Source of the DNA: JAIOZK01 sp964468645
Lineage (GTDB): Bacteria; Bacteroidota; Bacteroidia; Bacteroidales; JAIOZK01
Direction: 5' to 3'
Assembly: GCA_964468645.1 (NCBI GenBank)
Contig: CAYXUU010000014.1
Location: 1 to 64,000, forward strand
Length of the DNA stretch: 64,000 bases
Positions within the stretch are counted from its first letter, which is position 1. Each line of letters starts with the position of its first letter. Of this stretch, positions 8,400 to 16,682 are shown one piece after another. The notes beneath the pieces are model-generated. The model was not told the origin of the DNA and did no database searches. It saw only the letters and a list, made by a program, of their open reading frames with translations. The translations under genes and the position numbers were made by a program.

Positions 8400-9137
8400 A
8401 TGGAAATATATAGAAATATAAAAGAATCAGGATTAAGATATATTGTGCGTATAATAATGCTCATAACGGTAATGGTTATAATATCAGGTATCGCAGCAGC
8501 CCAGGACCCAGTTTGTTTAGGAGAAACCTTTCCCGATTTCACTTTAATGAGTCATGAGGGTGATTCTGTCAGTCTGTCTGAATTTGAGGGCAGCAACATT
8601 CTCTTGATCTTTCCCAGGGGCCGGTTTCGTGATGGATGGTGCCGGGCATGCCATTATCAATATGCTGAACTTGCAGAACTGCAGGACATGGCAGATATAG
8701 AGGAAAAGTACAACCTCAAGGTTTTATTTGTCCTTCCCTATTCTCTGGATGTGGTGAAAGAATGGATCACTGTGTTTCCTTCACAAATGGAGTTGATTGA
8801 ACAGTTCAAGAACCCATCAGAGGAACGCAGGTCAAATCCAAGGATAATGCGCTTTGCCGAGGAAATGCAACGGGCGATGCCGAAATCATTCATCTTCAGC
8901 GAGGAAGATCCTGCACCATTGCCATTTCCTGTGCTGGCAGATGAAGATCATAAACTATCATCACAACTGGAATTATTCACCACCTATTGGGATCAGTTTT
9001 ACTTCGAGCAGAATGAACCAACTATTTTCATCCTTGATGGGGATGGGAAAGTGAAATTTAAGTATAAAAGCCAGGTGACACTTGACCGGCCTTCGGCGGA
9101 GTATTTGCTGGAGTATGTGGATGAAGTTATGAATTAG
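8400..9137 (+). CDS. Secreted AhpC/TSA-type redoxin, copy 2
   Basis: A paralogue of the preceding gene. It has a signal peptide (IIMLITVMVIISGIAAAQ) and a redoxin domain with LIFPRGRFRDGWCRACHYQY. It shares the insertion rich in charged residues before the ADEDHKLSSQLELF segment, and the ending DRPSAEYLLEYV. The CxxC is kept but its inner residues differ (QL in copy 1, RA in copy 2), which would alter redox potential. A periplasmic thiol or peroxide reductase role is inferred from the family. Confidence 0.8.
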   Translation: MEIYRNIKESGLRYIVRIIMLITVMVIISGIAAAQDPVCLGETFPDFTLMSHEGDSVSLSEFEGSNILLIFPRGRFRDGWCRACHYQYAELAELQDMADIEEKYNLKVLFVLPYSLDVVKEWITVFPSQMELIEQFKNPSEERRSNPRIMRFAEEMQRAMPKSFIFSEEDPAPLPFPVLADEDHKLSSQLELFTTYWDQFYFEQNEPTIFILDGDGKVKFKYKSQVTLDRPSAEYLLEYVDEVMN

Positions 9138-9142
9138 GGAAT

Positions 9143-9165
9143 TGTTGAATCGTTGAATCGTTTAA
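9143..9165 (+). repeat. 8-bp-period array after a stop codon (TTGAATCG units)
   Basis: Two exact TTGAATCG units and a decayed third begin 6 bp after the redoxin stop. Together with the array at 9250-9282 they form an inverted pair between the convergent genes. Confidence 0.5.
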
Positions 9166-9210
9166 TATTGGCAAGAATACATTTAGTCCCTGAATTAGGG
9201 CTTTTCTCTA

Positions 9211-9249
9211 ACAAACCGCTATGCGCATTGAAAGCGCTAAGCGGTTTGT
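9211..9249. repeat. REP-like palindrome between convergent genes
   Basis: ACAAACCGCT (9211-9220) pairs perfectly with AGCGGTTTGT (9240-9249). Inside a 2x2 mismatch, GCGC (9223-9226) pairs with GCGC (9234-9237) around a 7-nt loop. It could act as a bidirectional terminator for the redoxin and permease genes, although it has no long T-run. Related palindromes with an AACYGC...GCGGTT core occur near 35006 and 43266. Confidence 0.6.
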
Positions 9250-9282
9250 CAACCACTCAACCACTCAACCTTTCAACCAATC
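9250..9282 (-). repeat. 8-bp-period array at a minus-strand stop codon
   Basis: CAACCACT units repeat in register up to the stop codon of the permease gene. Read in that gene's sense direction, the array is GGTTGAGT-type and G/T-rich. Confidence 0.55.
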
Positions 9283-11672
9283 TACTCATACCTCAACGAA
9301 TCCACAGGATTTGCCATGGCCGCCCTGAAGGTCTGGTAACTGACTGTTATTAGTGCAATAAGGACCGAGATCACAAAGGCCAAAGCGAAATACCACCAGT
9401 GAATTCCTGTCCTGTATGCAAAGTTGCTCAGCCAGTTATCAAAGAAATACCATGCCAGCGGCCAGGCGATGATGTTGGCGATGAATACCCATTTGGTAAA
9501 GTTCAATGATAAGCGCAGAGATATCGCCGTTGAAGAGGCACCAAAGGTTTTCCTGACCCCTATCTCTTTCGTCTTCTGCTGTGCAATAAATGATGCCAGG
9601 CCTAATAAGCCTAAGCAGGCAATGAATATCGCCAGGAACGAGAAAGCCAGAAACAGTTTCCTGGTCTGCATTTCATTTCTGTAGAGGTTATCGTAATCCT
9701 GGTCGAAGAAGGAATACTCCAGGGGTAGTTTTGCCGAATATTCATCCCATAATTCCGTCAATCCTTCGATCATTTGCTGATAATCTCCCGCTTGCACCCT
9801 AACAGATAAATACCCGAAATACTGCCATGGGCCGTAAACATTTAGCAACGCCATAGGCTGCACTGTCTGGTGTTTGGATTCATAATAGATATTCCTGACA
9901 ACGCCAATTACCTTGAAAAAAATCTGAGGATCGCCCCAGGTATTCAGTGTTTTCCCAAGTGGATCATCATATTCAAGTAACTTCAGCGCTTCTTCATTAA
10001 TCAAGGCAGCGGCAGTATCGGTACCATACTCTTTCGAAAAGAAACGCCCGTCGAGCAATTCAGTTTTAAATACATCATCAAAATCCTCATCAACCGATAT
10101 GAGGTTAAGGGTAAACCCTCCCTCAAAATCTTCTGCCCCAAAGCCAATATTATTCAGGTTCCTCCCCGGTAAGGTATGTGAAAATGAGGCGCTCTGAACA
10201 AAAGGAAGCTGCAAAACATCGTTCTTAAAAGCTTCCATATCATTATCCAGCACATGCGGATCATGGATCACGATGATATTCCCCTTTTGAAAACCAAGCT
10301 TTTCATTCTGTAACATATCCAGTTGATTATAAATTACAAAAGTTCCGATTAGGAGCACTACGGAGATAATGAACTGAAATATAACAAGAACGTTCCTGAG
10401 CCACGGTGACCGTTGTCCTCTGGTCAACTGATTCTTTAATACATAGATTGGTCTGAAGGAGGATAATACCATTGCCGGATAGCCACCTGAAAATATCCCC
10501 ACGATCAATCCCAGAAGTATAAGAACAGGAATAGTATAAACATTACTAAGATAAGGTATGGATAGGTTGACACCCACAAAATCAGGCAAAAATACAAAAG
10601 CAATCTCAACAAGGATCAAAGCGATAATAAGGGAGATAAAACTTGTCAATATAGATTCACCCAGGAATTGCCTGATGAGGGCAGACCGATCTGAACCTAC
10701 AACTTTTCTCACCCCAACCTCTTTGGCCCTGCTGGCAGATTTTGCGGTTGCAAGATTAATAAAATTTATACAGGCAATAAGAAGGATGAATATGGAAATA
10801 GCCAGGAAAATATAAACATATTCCTTCCTGCCATTTGGTTCAAATTCGCCGCGCAAATCTGAGGTCAGATGTATTTCTGTAAGTGGCTGCAAATATAATT
10901 CCCATTTATTCCCTCCTGATGCCATTTCCTCGTATCTGCCCTGAAACAGGTATTCATTTGTAAAATCCGGTAATCTTGCCTGGACATCATCAGGGTCAGC
11001 ATTTTCATTAAGCATGATATACTGACGGTAGTTGTTTGCAAACCAGTGTGGATTATTATATACCCCTTCAAAACTGATCATGGAGGCTGCAATGTTAAAG
11101 TGAAAATGAGCATTCTGCGGAACATCCTCCACGATGGCAACCACCCTGAAATTTATTGTATCCAGCCTCAATACCTTATTAATGGGATCTTCATTACCAA
11201 AATATTTCCTGGCAGTGCTTGCCGTAAGAACCATTGTGTAGGGTTCATTCATAAGCTTTCCGGTTTCTCCCCTGATAACCGGGAAAGTGAACATTTCAAA
11301 AAAGGTGGAATCCACCCTGAATATCTCATCTTCAAGAATAACCTTATCACCATATTCTACCTGCCTGTTCCTGGTGACATTGATCCTGTTAACTTTCTCT
11401 ATTTCAGGAAAAAAATCATACAATGCCTGTGCCATGGGTGCACAGGTATAGGTCTGGTAAATAGCTGTATTCCCCGATAAGGCATCCACTGCTATTCTGT
11501 GAATTCTATCGGCATTCTTATGGAAACGATCATAGCTCAGTTCATTGATAACAAACAGGATTCCAATGATACTAACAGCAGTACCAATTGATAAACCCAG
11601 GATATTAATCAGGGTATATCCTTTACTTCTTTTAAAATGACGTAATGTGGTCTTGAAATAGTTGGTGAACAT
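9282..11672 (-). CDS. FtsX/MacB-type ABC transporter permease
   Basis: A 796-residue permease with the usual Bacteroidota layout: a short cytoplasmic start (MFTNYFKTTLRHFKRSKGYT), TM1, a MacB-type periplasmic domain (about 45-270), three TM segments (about 285-430), then a second periplasmic domain and three more TM segments. The motif AKSASRAKEVGVRKVVGS and its repeat QKTKEIGVRKTFGAS mark the two FtsX domains. Such proteins move lipoproteins, peptides or toxins, or act mechanically, together with a MacB-type ATPase. No ATPase gene is visible here. It lies downstream of ECF cassette 1 on the same strand, beyond the repeat and assembly gap, so co-transcription cannot be judged. Confidence 0.9.
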   Translation of the reverse strand: MFTNYFKTTLRHFKRSKGYTLINILGLSIGTAVSIIGILFVINELSYDRFHKNADRIHRIAVDALSGNTAIYQTYTCAPMAQALYDFFPEIEKVNRINVTRNRQVEYGDKVILEDEIFRVDSTFFEMFTFPVIRGETGKLMNEPYTMVLTASTARKYFGNEDPINKVLRLDTINFRVVAIVEDVPQNAHFHFNIAASMISFEGVYNNPHWFANNYRQYIMLNENADPDDVQARLPDFTNEYLFQGRYEEMASGGNKWELYLQPLTEIHLTSDLRGEFEPNGRKEYVYIFLAISIFILLIACINFINLATAKSASRAKEVGVRKVVGSDRSALIRQFLGESILTSFISLIIALILVEIAFVFLPDFVGVNLSIPYLSNVYTIPVLILLGLIVGIFSGGYPAMVLSSFRPIYVLKNQLTRGQRSPWLRNVLVIFQFIISVVLLIGTFVIYNQLDMLQNEKLGFQKGNIIVIHDPHVLDNDMEAFKNDVLQLPFVQSASFSHTLPGRNLNNIGFGAEDFEGGFTLNLISVDEDFDDVFKTELLDGRFFSKEYGTDTAAALINEEALKLLEYDDPLGKTLNTWGDPQIFFKVIGVVRNIYYESKHQTVQPMALLNVYGPWQYFGYLSVRVQAGDYQQMIEGLTELWDEYSAKLPLEYSFFDQDYDNLYRNEMQTRKLFLAFSFLAIFIACLGLLGLASFIAQQKTKEIGVRKTFGASSTAISLRLSLNFTKWVFIANIIAWPLAWYFFDNWLSNFAYRTGIHWWYFALAFVISVLIALITVSYQTFRAAMANPVDSLRYE

Positions 11673-11744
11673 GTCAGGGTGTGTTTTGATTCTATATGTA
11701 TGGACGAAAAGAAAATGTGATTGTTACAGTTGAGGGGAAATAAG

Positions 11745-12002
11745 TTACCAGTTTGAAGTTACCACTTCGAAGTTAGTTCTAACTTCAAACTGGTAACTTC
11801 GGACTTCGAACTGGTAACTTCGGACTTCGAACTGGTAACTTCNNNNNNNNNNNNNNNNNNNNNNNNNNNNNNNNNNNNNNNNNNNNNNNNNNNNNNNNNN
11901 NNNNNNNNNNNNNNNNNNNNNNNNNNNNNNNNNNNNNNNNNNAACTGGTAACTTCGGACTTCGAACTGGTAACTTCGGACTTCGAACTGGTAACTTCAAA
12001 CT
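11745..12002 (-). repeat. 21-bp tandem array (3 x 7 bp) interrupted by an assembly gap
   Basis: Units of AACTGGTAACTTCGGACTTCG repeat head to tail on both sides of a gap. Each 21-bp unit is itself three degenerate heptamers (AACTGGT, AACTTCG, GACTTCG). The left end (11747-11795) holds diverged and inverted units. It fills the whole 336-bp spacer between the permease and the DUF4097 genes. The real array length is unknown, because the 100 N stand for an unresolved number of copies. There are no spacers, so it is not a CRISPR array. Confidence 0.9.
11843..11942. other. Assembly gap (100 N)
   Basis: Exactly 100 undetermined bases, the conventional placeholder for a gap of unknown size. It lies within the 21-bp tandem array, which is the likely cause of the assembly break. 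Confidence 0.99.
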
Positions 12003-12008
12003 ATCTTT

Positions 12009-12845
12009 CTATTTTCCTTCGCGGATGATGATATCACCGTTGAAGTTTGACAGCAAAAATTCCGGGCCTCCGCCATTGAGTTTGCCCATAACCCATTTTT
12101 CAAATTTCACCTGGTATTTTCCATCAACGGAAGTATTATCCAATACAGGTTTTGTCTCTTCAATTTCCAGATCAAGATCGGTATAGATATCACCCATATC
12201 CGACTTCATTTTAAACATAGCTTTTGTTGATGAGGGTATGATCAGTTCGATATCCCCGTTAACGGAAGTAAAGGACATAGGATCTCCGGGGTTAATACGG
12301 TTGATCTGTGCTGTCAGGTCACCATTCATGGTACTGGCTATAATTGTTCCCTCTACATTTGTTAAAGTTACAGTGCCATTGATATTCTGTACCTCCAGCT
12401 TACCGTCAATGTTCATAACTGTAACATCACCATCATTAACGGCATGCAGGTTCAGGTCGAATTTATGAGGCACTTTAATCTTCAAATCGACTCCGGTTTT
12501 CCATGAATTGGTATGGATTTCTATTCTGTTGTTATCCTCTTCAGCAGAAATACCATAGGAATTAACAGTGATTTTTTTAAGTTTGCTTCCATCCTTTTCA
12601 ACAATACTTGTTTCATCATCTGAAATAATCTCGACAATCACTTCCTTACCGCTATAACCTGTTACCTCAATTGAGCCATAGATAACAGAAACCTCCAGGT
12701 AGCCCGGCTCACCGGGATCACTTAAGGGTATCACTATTTTTTCTTTATTCTGAGCATACAGGATTCCTATTGTGCTTATGAGTACTACTGTAAATAAAAA
12801 TTTAATTGTTTTCATTTTATTATTTTTTTTTGTTAATAATTTCAT
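12009..12845 (-). CDS. DUF4097-family exported protein, cassette 1 (second copy)
   Basis: A signal peptide (MKTIKFLFTVVLISTIGILY, from Met11) precedes a right-handed beta-strand repeat region with many short strands and GD/NG turns (GDVTVMNIDGKLEVQNINGT). This is typical of DUF4097, a putative adhesin-like fold. The upstream ATG at 12845 overlaps the stop of the preceding gene by 4 bp (ATGA). The ATG at 12815 gives a cleaner signal peptide and is an equally good start. It is the last gene of ECF cassette 1 before the tandem repeat. DUF4097 proteins often accompany ECF sigma factors in Bacteroidota; their molecular role is unknown. Confidence 0.75.
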   Translation of the reverse strand: MKLLTKKNNKMKTIKFLFTVVLISTIGILYAQNKEKIVIPLSDPGEPGYLEVSVIYGSIEVTGYSGKEVIVEIISDDETSIVEKDGSKLKKITVNSYGISAEEDNNRIEIHTNSWKTGVDLKIKVPHKFDLNLHAVNDGDVTVMNIDGKLEVQNINGTVTLTNVEGTIIASTMNGDLTAQINRINPGDPMSFTSVNGDIELIIPSSTKAMFKMKSDMGDIYTDLDLEIEETKPVLDNTSVDGKYQVKFEKWVMGKLNGGGPEFLLSNFNGDIIIREGK

Positions 12846-13714
12846 TGTTGGGCTAAAATAAAATCGCCATTGATATTTGAGAGGTTAACATAACTTCCCC
12901 CATTACCGATTCTTATCACCGGGGTTGAGGAGATTTTGTATATTTTCTTCATTCCATCTTTTCCCTCCTTTTTGACGGGGATTGAAGGTACAAAGCTTAT
13001 GTCCTCAAAATCGGTATAAACATCGCCATTCATGGTTTCAACTTCAAAATCAGCTGACAATCCGCGTAGGAAATTGAGTGTTATATCCCCGTTAATAGTG
13101 GAAATCTTCATATCATTTTCCGGATTCTTAGAAAACAGAATATCCACATCACCATTTACCGTACTGGCTTCCAGGAGATTTCCAATATGGTCGAGTTTCA
13201 CGGAGCCATTAACATTTTTTGCAGATAATAAACCCTTGATATTATTGGCATAGACTTCCCCATCGAGAACTGTGGCGAGATGCAGTTCCAGTTCTTCCGG
13301 TACCTTTATGATAAAATCGCAGACATACCTATAGTGATCATACCGGTTACAATCTTCATACCTGATATTAAGTTCCTCTCTCTCAAAAATCGTATTAGGG
13401 GTTTTCAGGTAGATAAAATAACCATGCTCGAGTTCAACGATTTCAAACGCTATCGCTTCAAAAGCTTCATCGAGGTCAGATTGCTTTTTGGAATAAACCG
13501 TTTTGGTGGCTTCAATTTTAATTTCTGAACCTCTGTAACCTTCAGCCGTAATGCTTCCGCCCAGGATTTCAATGTACAGCACCGATTGTTCAGGTTTCTG
13601 TTTTAAGACCAGCACCTTACTGATTATCTCACTTTTCTCATAGTCATAACCAGAAGGAAAAGCCAGTTGAAACAGCAGAAGCATACTTAATAAAGGGATT
13701 AATGATTTTTTCAT
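12842..13714 (-). CDS. DUF4097-family exported protein, cassette 1 (first copy)
   Basis: A 290-residue exported protein with an N-terminal signal sequence (LIPLLSMLLLFQLAFPSG) and DUF4097-type beta repeats (GEVYANNIKGLLSAKNVNGS, then STVNGDVDILF and STINGDITLNF). It resembles the following gene in arrangement and spacing of the NGD turns, which suggests a tandem duplication. It starts 12 bp after the anti-sigma gene and overlaps the next gene by 4 bp, so all four genes of the cassette are probably one transcript. Location is likely periplasmic or outer membrane. Confidence 0.75.
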   Translation of the reverse strand: MKKSLIPLLSMLLLFQLAFPSGYDYEKSEIISKVLVLKQKPEQSVLYIEILGGSITAEGYRGSEIKIEATKTVYSKKQSDLDEAFEAIAFEIVELEHGYFIYLKTPNTIFEREELNIRYEDCNRYDHYRYVCDFIIKVPEELELHLATVLDGEVYANNIKGLLSAKNVNGSVKLDHIGNLLEASTVNGDVDILFSKNPENDMKISTINGDITLNFLRGLSADFEVETMNGDVYTDFEDISFVPSIPVKKEGKDGMKKIYKISSTPVIRIGNGGSYVNLSNINGDFILAQQ

Positions 13715-13726
13715 TTGATTATACTT

Positions 13727-14527
13727 TTAAGTTAATACTTCAATAGTCTCGACTACCCTTCCGCGTATGGTCTCATGAAGATCATCCCTATGAAGCAATT
13801 CTTTTAGGTAAGGTAAAGAGTCCTTCATATTCATGCTACCCATGCGGTTAACCAGGGCAAGTTGTACCAATGGGGATGACTGAAAGGGTATGGATTCTAT
13901 CATTCCGTTTTTCACATCAGGATTATCAAGGAAAGGGATCAGCGCTTCAACAGCAGCAATCCTGACATTATCATTCGGATCGTTATTAAGGGTATGGATC
14001 AGAACATCAATGATTTGCTGTCCTGGTGCATCAAGCTCATAAGCAAGATTTACTGCTTTTAGCCTGTCGGTAGCAAAAGGTTCGTCAAGCATGGCGATCA
14101 TCATCACCTGTTTGAGATTCTGTATCTCAACCGACATCTGATGTAACTGATTTTCTGACCTGTCCGGTGCAAACCAGTAACCAATGATACCTCCCAGAAT
14201 GAGGATAACAGCAGCATATGATATCCTTGAAGCAAACCTGGAAAAAGAAAATTCTTCAAGCCATTCTGCAAATCCCTGTTTGAGGGTATCTGCAATACTG
14301 ATCCTTTTTTCAGCTTCCAGCATTGCATAGAATTTTGTATCCATGCGTTTTGTGGGTTCCGGTATATCCAGTTTTTTCATCCGTGAGGCAATGATCTTCA
14401 GTTCCAGGATGTCGTCAATGGTCATACTCTCATCCTCCAACAGTTGCTGTAATTCTGATTTTTGTTTATCCTGCAGGTTACCATCAAGGTAATCCATAAT
14501 CAGGCTGTATAATCGTTCATCCTTCAT
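13727..14527 (-). CDS. Anti-sigma-factor-like membrane protein with HEAT repeats
   Basis: The first ~110 residues are cytoplasmic and helical (MDYLDGNLQDKQKSELQQLL), the usual shape of a Bacteroidota anti-sigma domain. A single TM helix follows (YAAVILILGGIIGYWFAP, about residues 104-121). The C-terminal ~140 residues form HEAT/PBS-lyase-type repeats (DPNDNVRIAAVEALIPFLDN) on the periplasmic side. The gene overlaps the sigma factor by 4 bp. The inferred job is to hold the ECF sigma factor at the membrane and release it on an envelope signal sensed by the repeats. The HEAT sensor is unlike the partner gene of cassette 2. Confidence 0.75.
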   Translation of the reverse strand: MKDERLYSLIMDYLDGNLQDKQKSELQQLLEDESMTIDDILELKIIASRMKKLDIPEPTKRMDTKFYAMLEAEKRISIADTLKQGFAEWLEEFSFSRFASRISYAAVILILGGIIGYWFAPDRSENQLHQMSVEIQNLKQVMMIAMLDEPFATDRLKAVNLAYELDAPGQQIIDVLIHTLNNDPNDNVRIAAVEALIPFLDNPDVKNGMIESIPFQSSPLVQLALVNRMGSMNMKDSLPYLKELLHRDDLHETIRGRVVETIEVLT

Positions 14528-15087
14528 TTTTCTCCTGATTTTTCAAGTTGTTGATAAATGGTTCTCAACTCGTTAATGATCCTGAAAACCTTTACCCTCA
14601 TGGCTGTTTCGTTTGTGTTATAGATATCAGCCATTTGTTTATATTTTATTCCCTGGTAGCGATTCATGATCAGCATTTCACGTTTATTTTCATCAAGTTT
14701 TAATAGGGCTTCCTGCAACTGCCGTATATCTTCTTCCTTATCGATTGCAGTTGCTGCTTCATCTGTTACCAGCAACTGGTCACTGATCTGCACTGCTTCT
14801 CCCCTCCTGCCTTCTTTCCTGTAATGGTCGGCCAGCACATTACGTGAAATAGAATACATCCATGTGGTAAACTTACCCTCCCCCCTGAATTGCTTCTTGT
14901 ATTTAAGTATCCGGTAAAATACATTCTGAACGAGGTCTTCACTCAGGGCAATATTTTTAGTCAGCATGTAAAAGAACCCAAAGAGTTGTTTTTTGTATCG
15001 CTCGAATAATAGGCCGAGTTTGTCGTTATCTCCGGCCTTTACCTTTAACATCAATGTATTATCTGAAATTGACTCCAAGATTTCCAA
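14524..15087 (-). CDS. ECF RNA polymerase sigma factor, cassette 1
   Basis: A 187-residue sigma-70 factor with only regions 2 and 4. Region 2 carries SEDLVQNVFYRILKYKKQF and FTTWMYSISRNVLADHYRK. Region 4 carries LDENKREMLIMNRYQGIKY and a helix-turn-helix (YKQMADIYNTNETAMRVKVF). The long linker contains an acidic stretch (DEAATAIDKEEDI). The start is TTG at 15087, with no better ATG upstream in frame. It overlaps the anti-sigma gene by 4 bp. It probably transcribes its own operon and surface-protein genes. Confidence 0.88.
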   Translation of the reverse strand: MEILESISDNTLMLKVKAGDNDKLGLLFERYKKQLFGFFYMLTKNIALSEDLVQNVFYRILKYKKQFRGEGKFTTWMYSISRNVLADHYRKEGRRGEAVQISDQLLVTDEAATAIDKEEDIRQLQEALLKLDENKREMLIMNRYQGIKYKQMADIYNTNETAMRVKVFRIINELRTIYQQLEKSGEK

Positions 15088-15158
15088 ACTTTTATCAATA
15101 ATTATAACCTGTCATTTTACGAATCGTTACATGAAATTAGGAAAATTTGTTGAGAGCT

Positions 15159-15193
15159 GAAGTTTGCAGTTCGAGGTTAACAGTTCGAAGTTC
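15159..15193 (-). repeat. 7-bp-period array upstream of the sigma gene
   Basis: Degenerate heptamers (GAAGTTT, GCAGTTC, GAGGTTA, ACAGTTC, GAAGTTC) lie in the divergent spacer upstream of the cassette 1 sigma gene. They are related in sequence to the 21-bp array at 11745. Confidence 0.5.
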
Positions 15194-15240
15194 TTTAACT
15201 TGTTGAGTTAACTGCTAAGCGGATTGGAGGAAGGGTATAA

Positions 15241-15335
15241 ACTCTTCAACTTTCAACTCCTCAACTCCTCAACTCTTAAACTTTTAAACCTTTCAACCTT
15301 TCAATCCTTCAATCCTCAACTATAAACCCTCAACC
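15241..15335 (+). repeat. 8-bp-period C/A-rich array upstream of the glycosyltransferase
   Basis: About eleven degenerate octamers (CCTCAACT, TTTAAACC, TTTCAACC, CTTCAATC and others) run up to about 40 bp before the glycosyltransferase start. The plus strand of the array contains essentially no G, so an RNA made from it would be unstructured. Confidence 0.65.
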
Positions 15336-15377
15336 AAAAAATATGTAATTTCGCGTTTAGTAAAATAACTGCATACC

Positions 15378-16310
15378 ATGACAATATCGGTCGTTATCCC
15401 ATTATACAATGAGGAAAAGAATATAGAGATCCTTTACAGAGAACTTAAGGAGGCACTTCAGGAATATCCAGATCATGAGATTGTTGCCGTGAATGATGGT
15501 TCATCGGATGATACGCTGACAATATGCAAGGGTATACACAGGAATGACAGGAAGTTCAAGGTTATTGCCTTCCGTAAAAATTATGGGCAGTCAGCTGCAC
15601 TGTCAGCCGGCTTTGAATACGCTACCGGTGATATCATCATTTCTATGGATGGTGACCTGCAGAACGATCCGGCTGACATCCCCCTTCTTATCAATAAACT
15701 GGATGAGGGATATGATGCAATATCTGGCTGGAGATATAATAGAAAGGATAAACTAACAAAACGTATATTTTCAATATTTGGCCGTTTATTACGAAGAATC
15801 ATTCTTAAGGATTCCATCCATGATTCAGGATGCACACTGAAAGCCTATAAGAAAGAAGCCATAAAAAGCCTGGAGTTGATGGGTGAAATGCACCGTTATA
15901 TTGCTCAGATACTGATATATAATGGTTATAAGGTAGGTGAGATGAAAGTAAATCACCGGCAGCGAACACACGGCAAAACTAAATATAGCCTCCGAAAGTT
16001 ACCCCGCGGATTCCTGGATCTCCTGATCATCTACTTCCAGCAAAAATATGCTTCAAGGCCTATACACCTCTTTGGTGGACTGGGACTTGTATCGATGATC
16101 ATTGGATTTATTATCGGTATTTACCTGATCATTGTAAAATATGGTTATGGAGAAGATATAGGAAACAGGCCACTTCTTTTGCTTTCTGTTTTACTGATTA
16201 TTTTAGGGATACAGTTCATTATAATGGGGATCATCTCCGATGTGCTTGTCAGGATATATTACAGGGAAGGTTACAGGGAATATAATATTGAGGAAGTGTT
16301 AGAGGATTGA
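15378..16310 (+). CDS. Family 2 glycosyltransferase, dolichol-phosphate-mannose-synthase type
   Basis: The N-terminal GT2 domain (about residues 1-215) has VVIPLYNEEKNIE, AVNDGSSDDT and the metal-binding MDGDLQNDP. QRTHGKTKYSLRKL closes the catalytic part. Two TM helices follow (about 235-255 and 268-292), as in ArnC/GtrB-type enzymes that load a sugar onto undecaprenyl phosphate at the inner membrane. It is transcribed alone: the sigma cassette diverges upstream and the CoA-transferase converges downstream. A TAATTTCG element just upstream resembles a -7 box. The sugar is unknown. Confidence 0.85.
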   Translation: MTISVVIPLYNEEKNIEILYRELKEALQEYPDHEIVAVNDGSSDDTLTICKGIHRNDRKFKVIAFRKNYGQSAALSAGFEYATGDIIISMDGDLQNDPADIPLLINKLDEGYDAISGWRYNRKDKLTKRIFSIFGRLLRRIILKDSIHDSGCTLKAYKKEAIKSLELMGEMHRYIAQILIYNGYKVGEMKVNHRQRTHGKTKYSLRKLPRGFLDLLIIYFQQKYASRPIHLFGGLGLVSMIIGFIIGIYLIIVKYGYGEDIGNRPLLLLSVLLIILGIQFIIMGIISDVLVRIYYREGYREYNIEEVLED

Positions 16311-16370
16311 CGATTAGGATTGGACGATTGTCAATTTTCGTTTGTCGATTTTCGATATAATTTGCGATTG
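16311..16370 (+). repeat. 7-bp-period array after a stop codon (GATTTTC units)
   Basis: Heptamers such as GATTGTC, AATTTTC, GTTTGTC and GATTTTC start directly after the glycosyltransferase stop. An inverted copy (16641-16682) ends directly at the stop of the opposing CoA-transferase gene, so each transcript ends with the same sense sequence. Confidence 0.65.
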
Positions 16371-16404
16371 AGCCAAATTCCGGGTAGAGCGGTTCGTTAC
16401 CTCC

Positions 16405-16452
16405 CCGCTCGCCCACAGACCCGAACGAGCGGATTTCCCCGCCAGCTGGCGG
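16405..16452. repeat. Palindrome cluster in convergent spacer
   Basis: CCGCTCG (16405-16411) pairs with CGAGCGG (16426-16432). It is followed by the perfect 14-bp palindrome CCGCCAGCTGGCGG (16439-16452). The GC content is well above the surroundings. The remainder of the 372-bp spacer holds the two flanking heptamer arrays and the CAGGTTTAACCTG pair. Confidence 0.55.
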
Positions 16453-16531
16453 ATTCCTCCAATTACGGTTTCGCTAAAACATAGCTGTGATAAATCTTTG
16501 GTTTTACCAGAGGAATCCATTCCTTGATTAG

Positions 16532-16579
16532 CAGGTTTAACCTGTGGGATTTTTTATTCCATCAGGTTTAACCTGTGGG
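16532..16579. repeat. Two direct copies of a CAGGTTTAACCTG palindrome
   Basis: CAGGTTTAACCTGTGGG occurs at 16532-16548 and again at 16563-16579. The core is a 6-bp inverted repeat around one T. It resembles the CAGGT...ACCTG hairpins in the direct repeats around the Y1 transposase at 23.4 kb and may be a stray member of that hairpin family. Confidence 0.5.
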
Positions 16580-16640
16580 GTTCCTATGAAAAGTTTCAAA
16601 GGACATTTATTCTATTCCATTCTCCGGAATTTGCTTGGCG

Positions 16641-16682
16641 CAACGAAAATCGAAAAACGAAAATTGACAAACGCCCAATTTA
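16641..16682 (-). repeat. 7-bp-period array at a minus-strand stop codon
   Basis: CGAAAAT, CGAAAAA, CGAAAAT and TGACAAA units end at the stop of the CoA-transferase subunit B gene. They are the reverse complement of the 16311 array. Confidence 0.6.

Noticed and set aside
11745..11999. 84-codon minus-strand frame through the repeat and gap
   Set aside because: It only reflects the 21-bp period being a multiple of three and includes undetermined residues from the N run.
11745..12002. Repeat block as a CRISPR array
   Set aside because: The units are contiguous 21-bp tandem repeats without unique spacers, and no cas genes are present.
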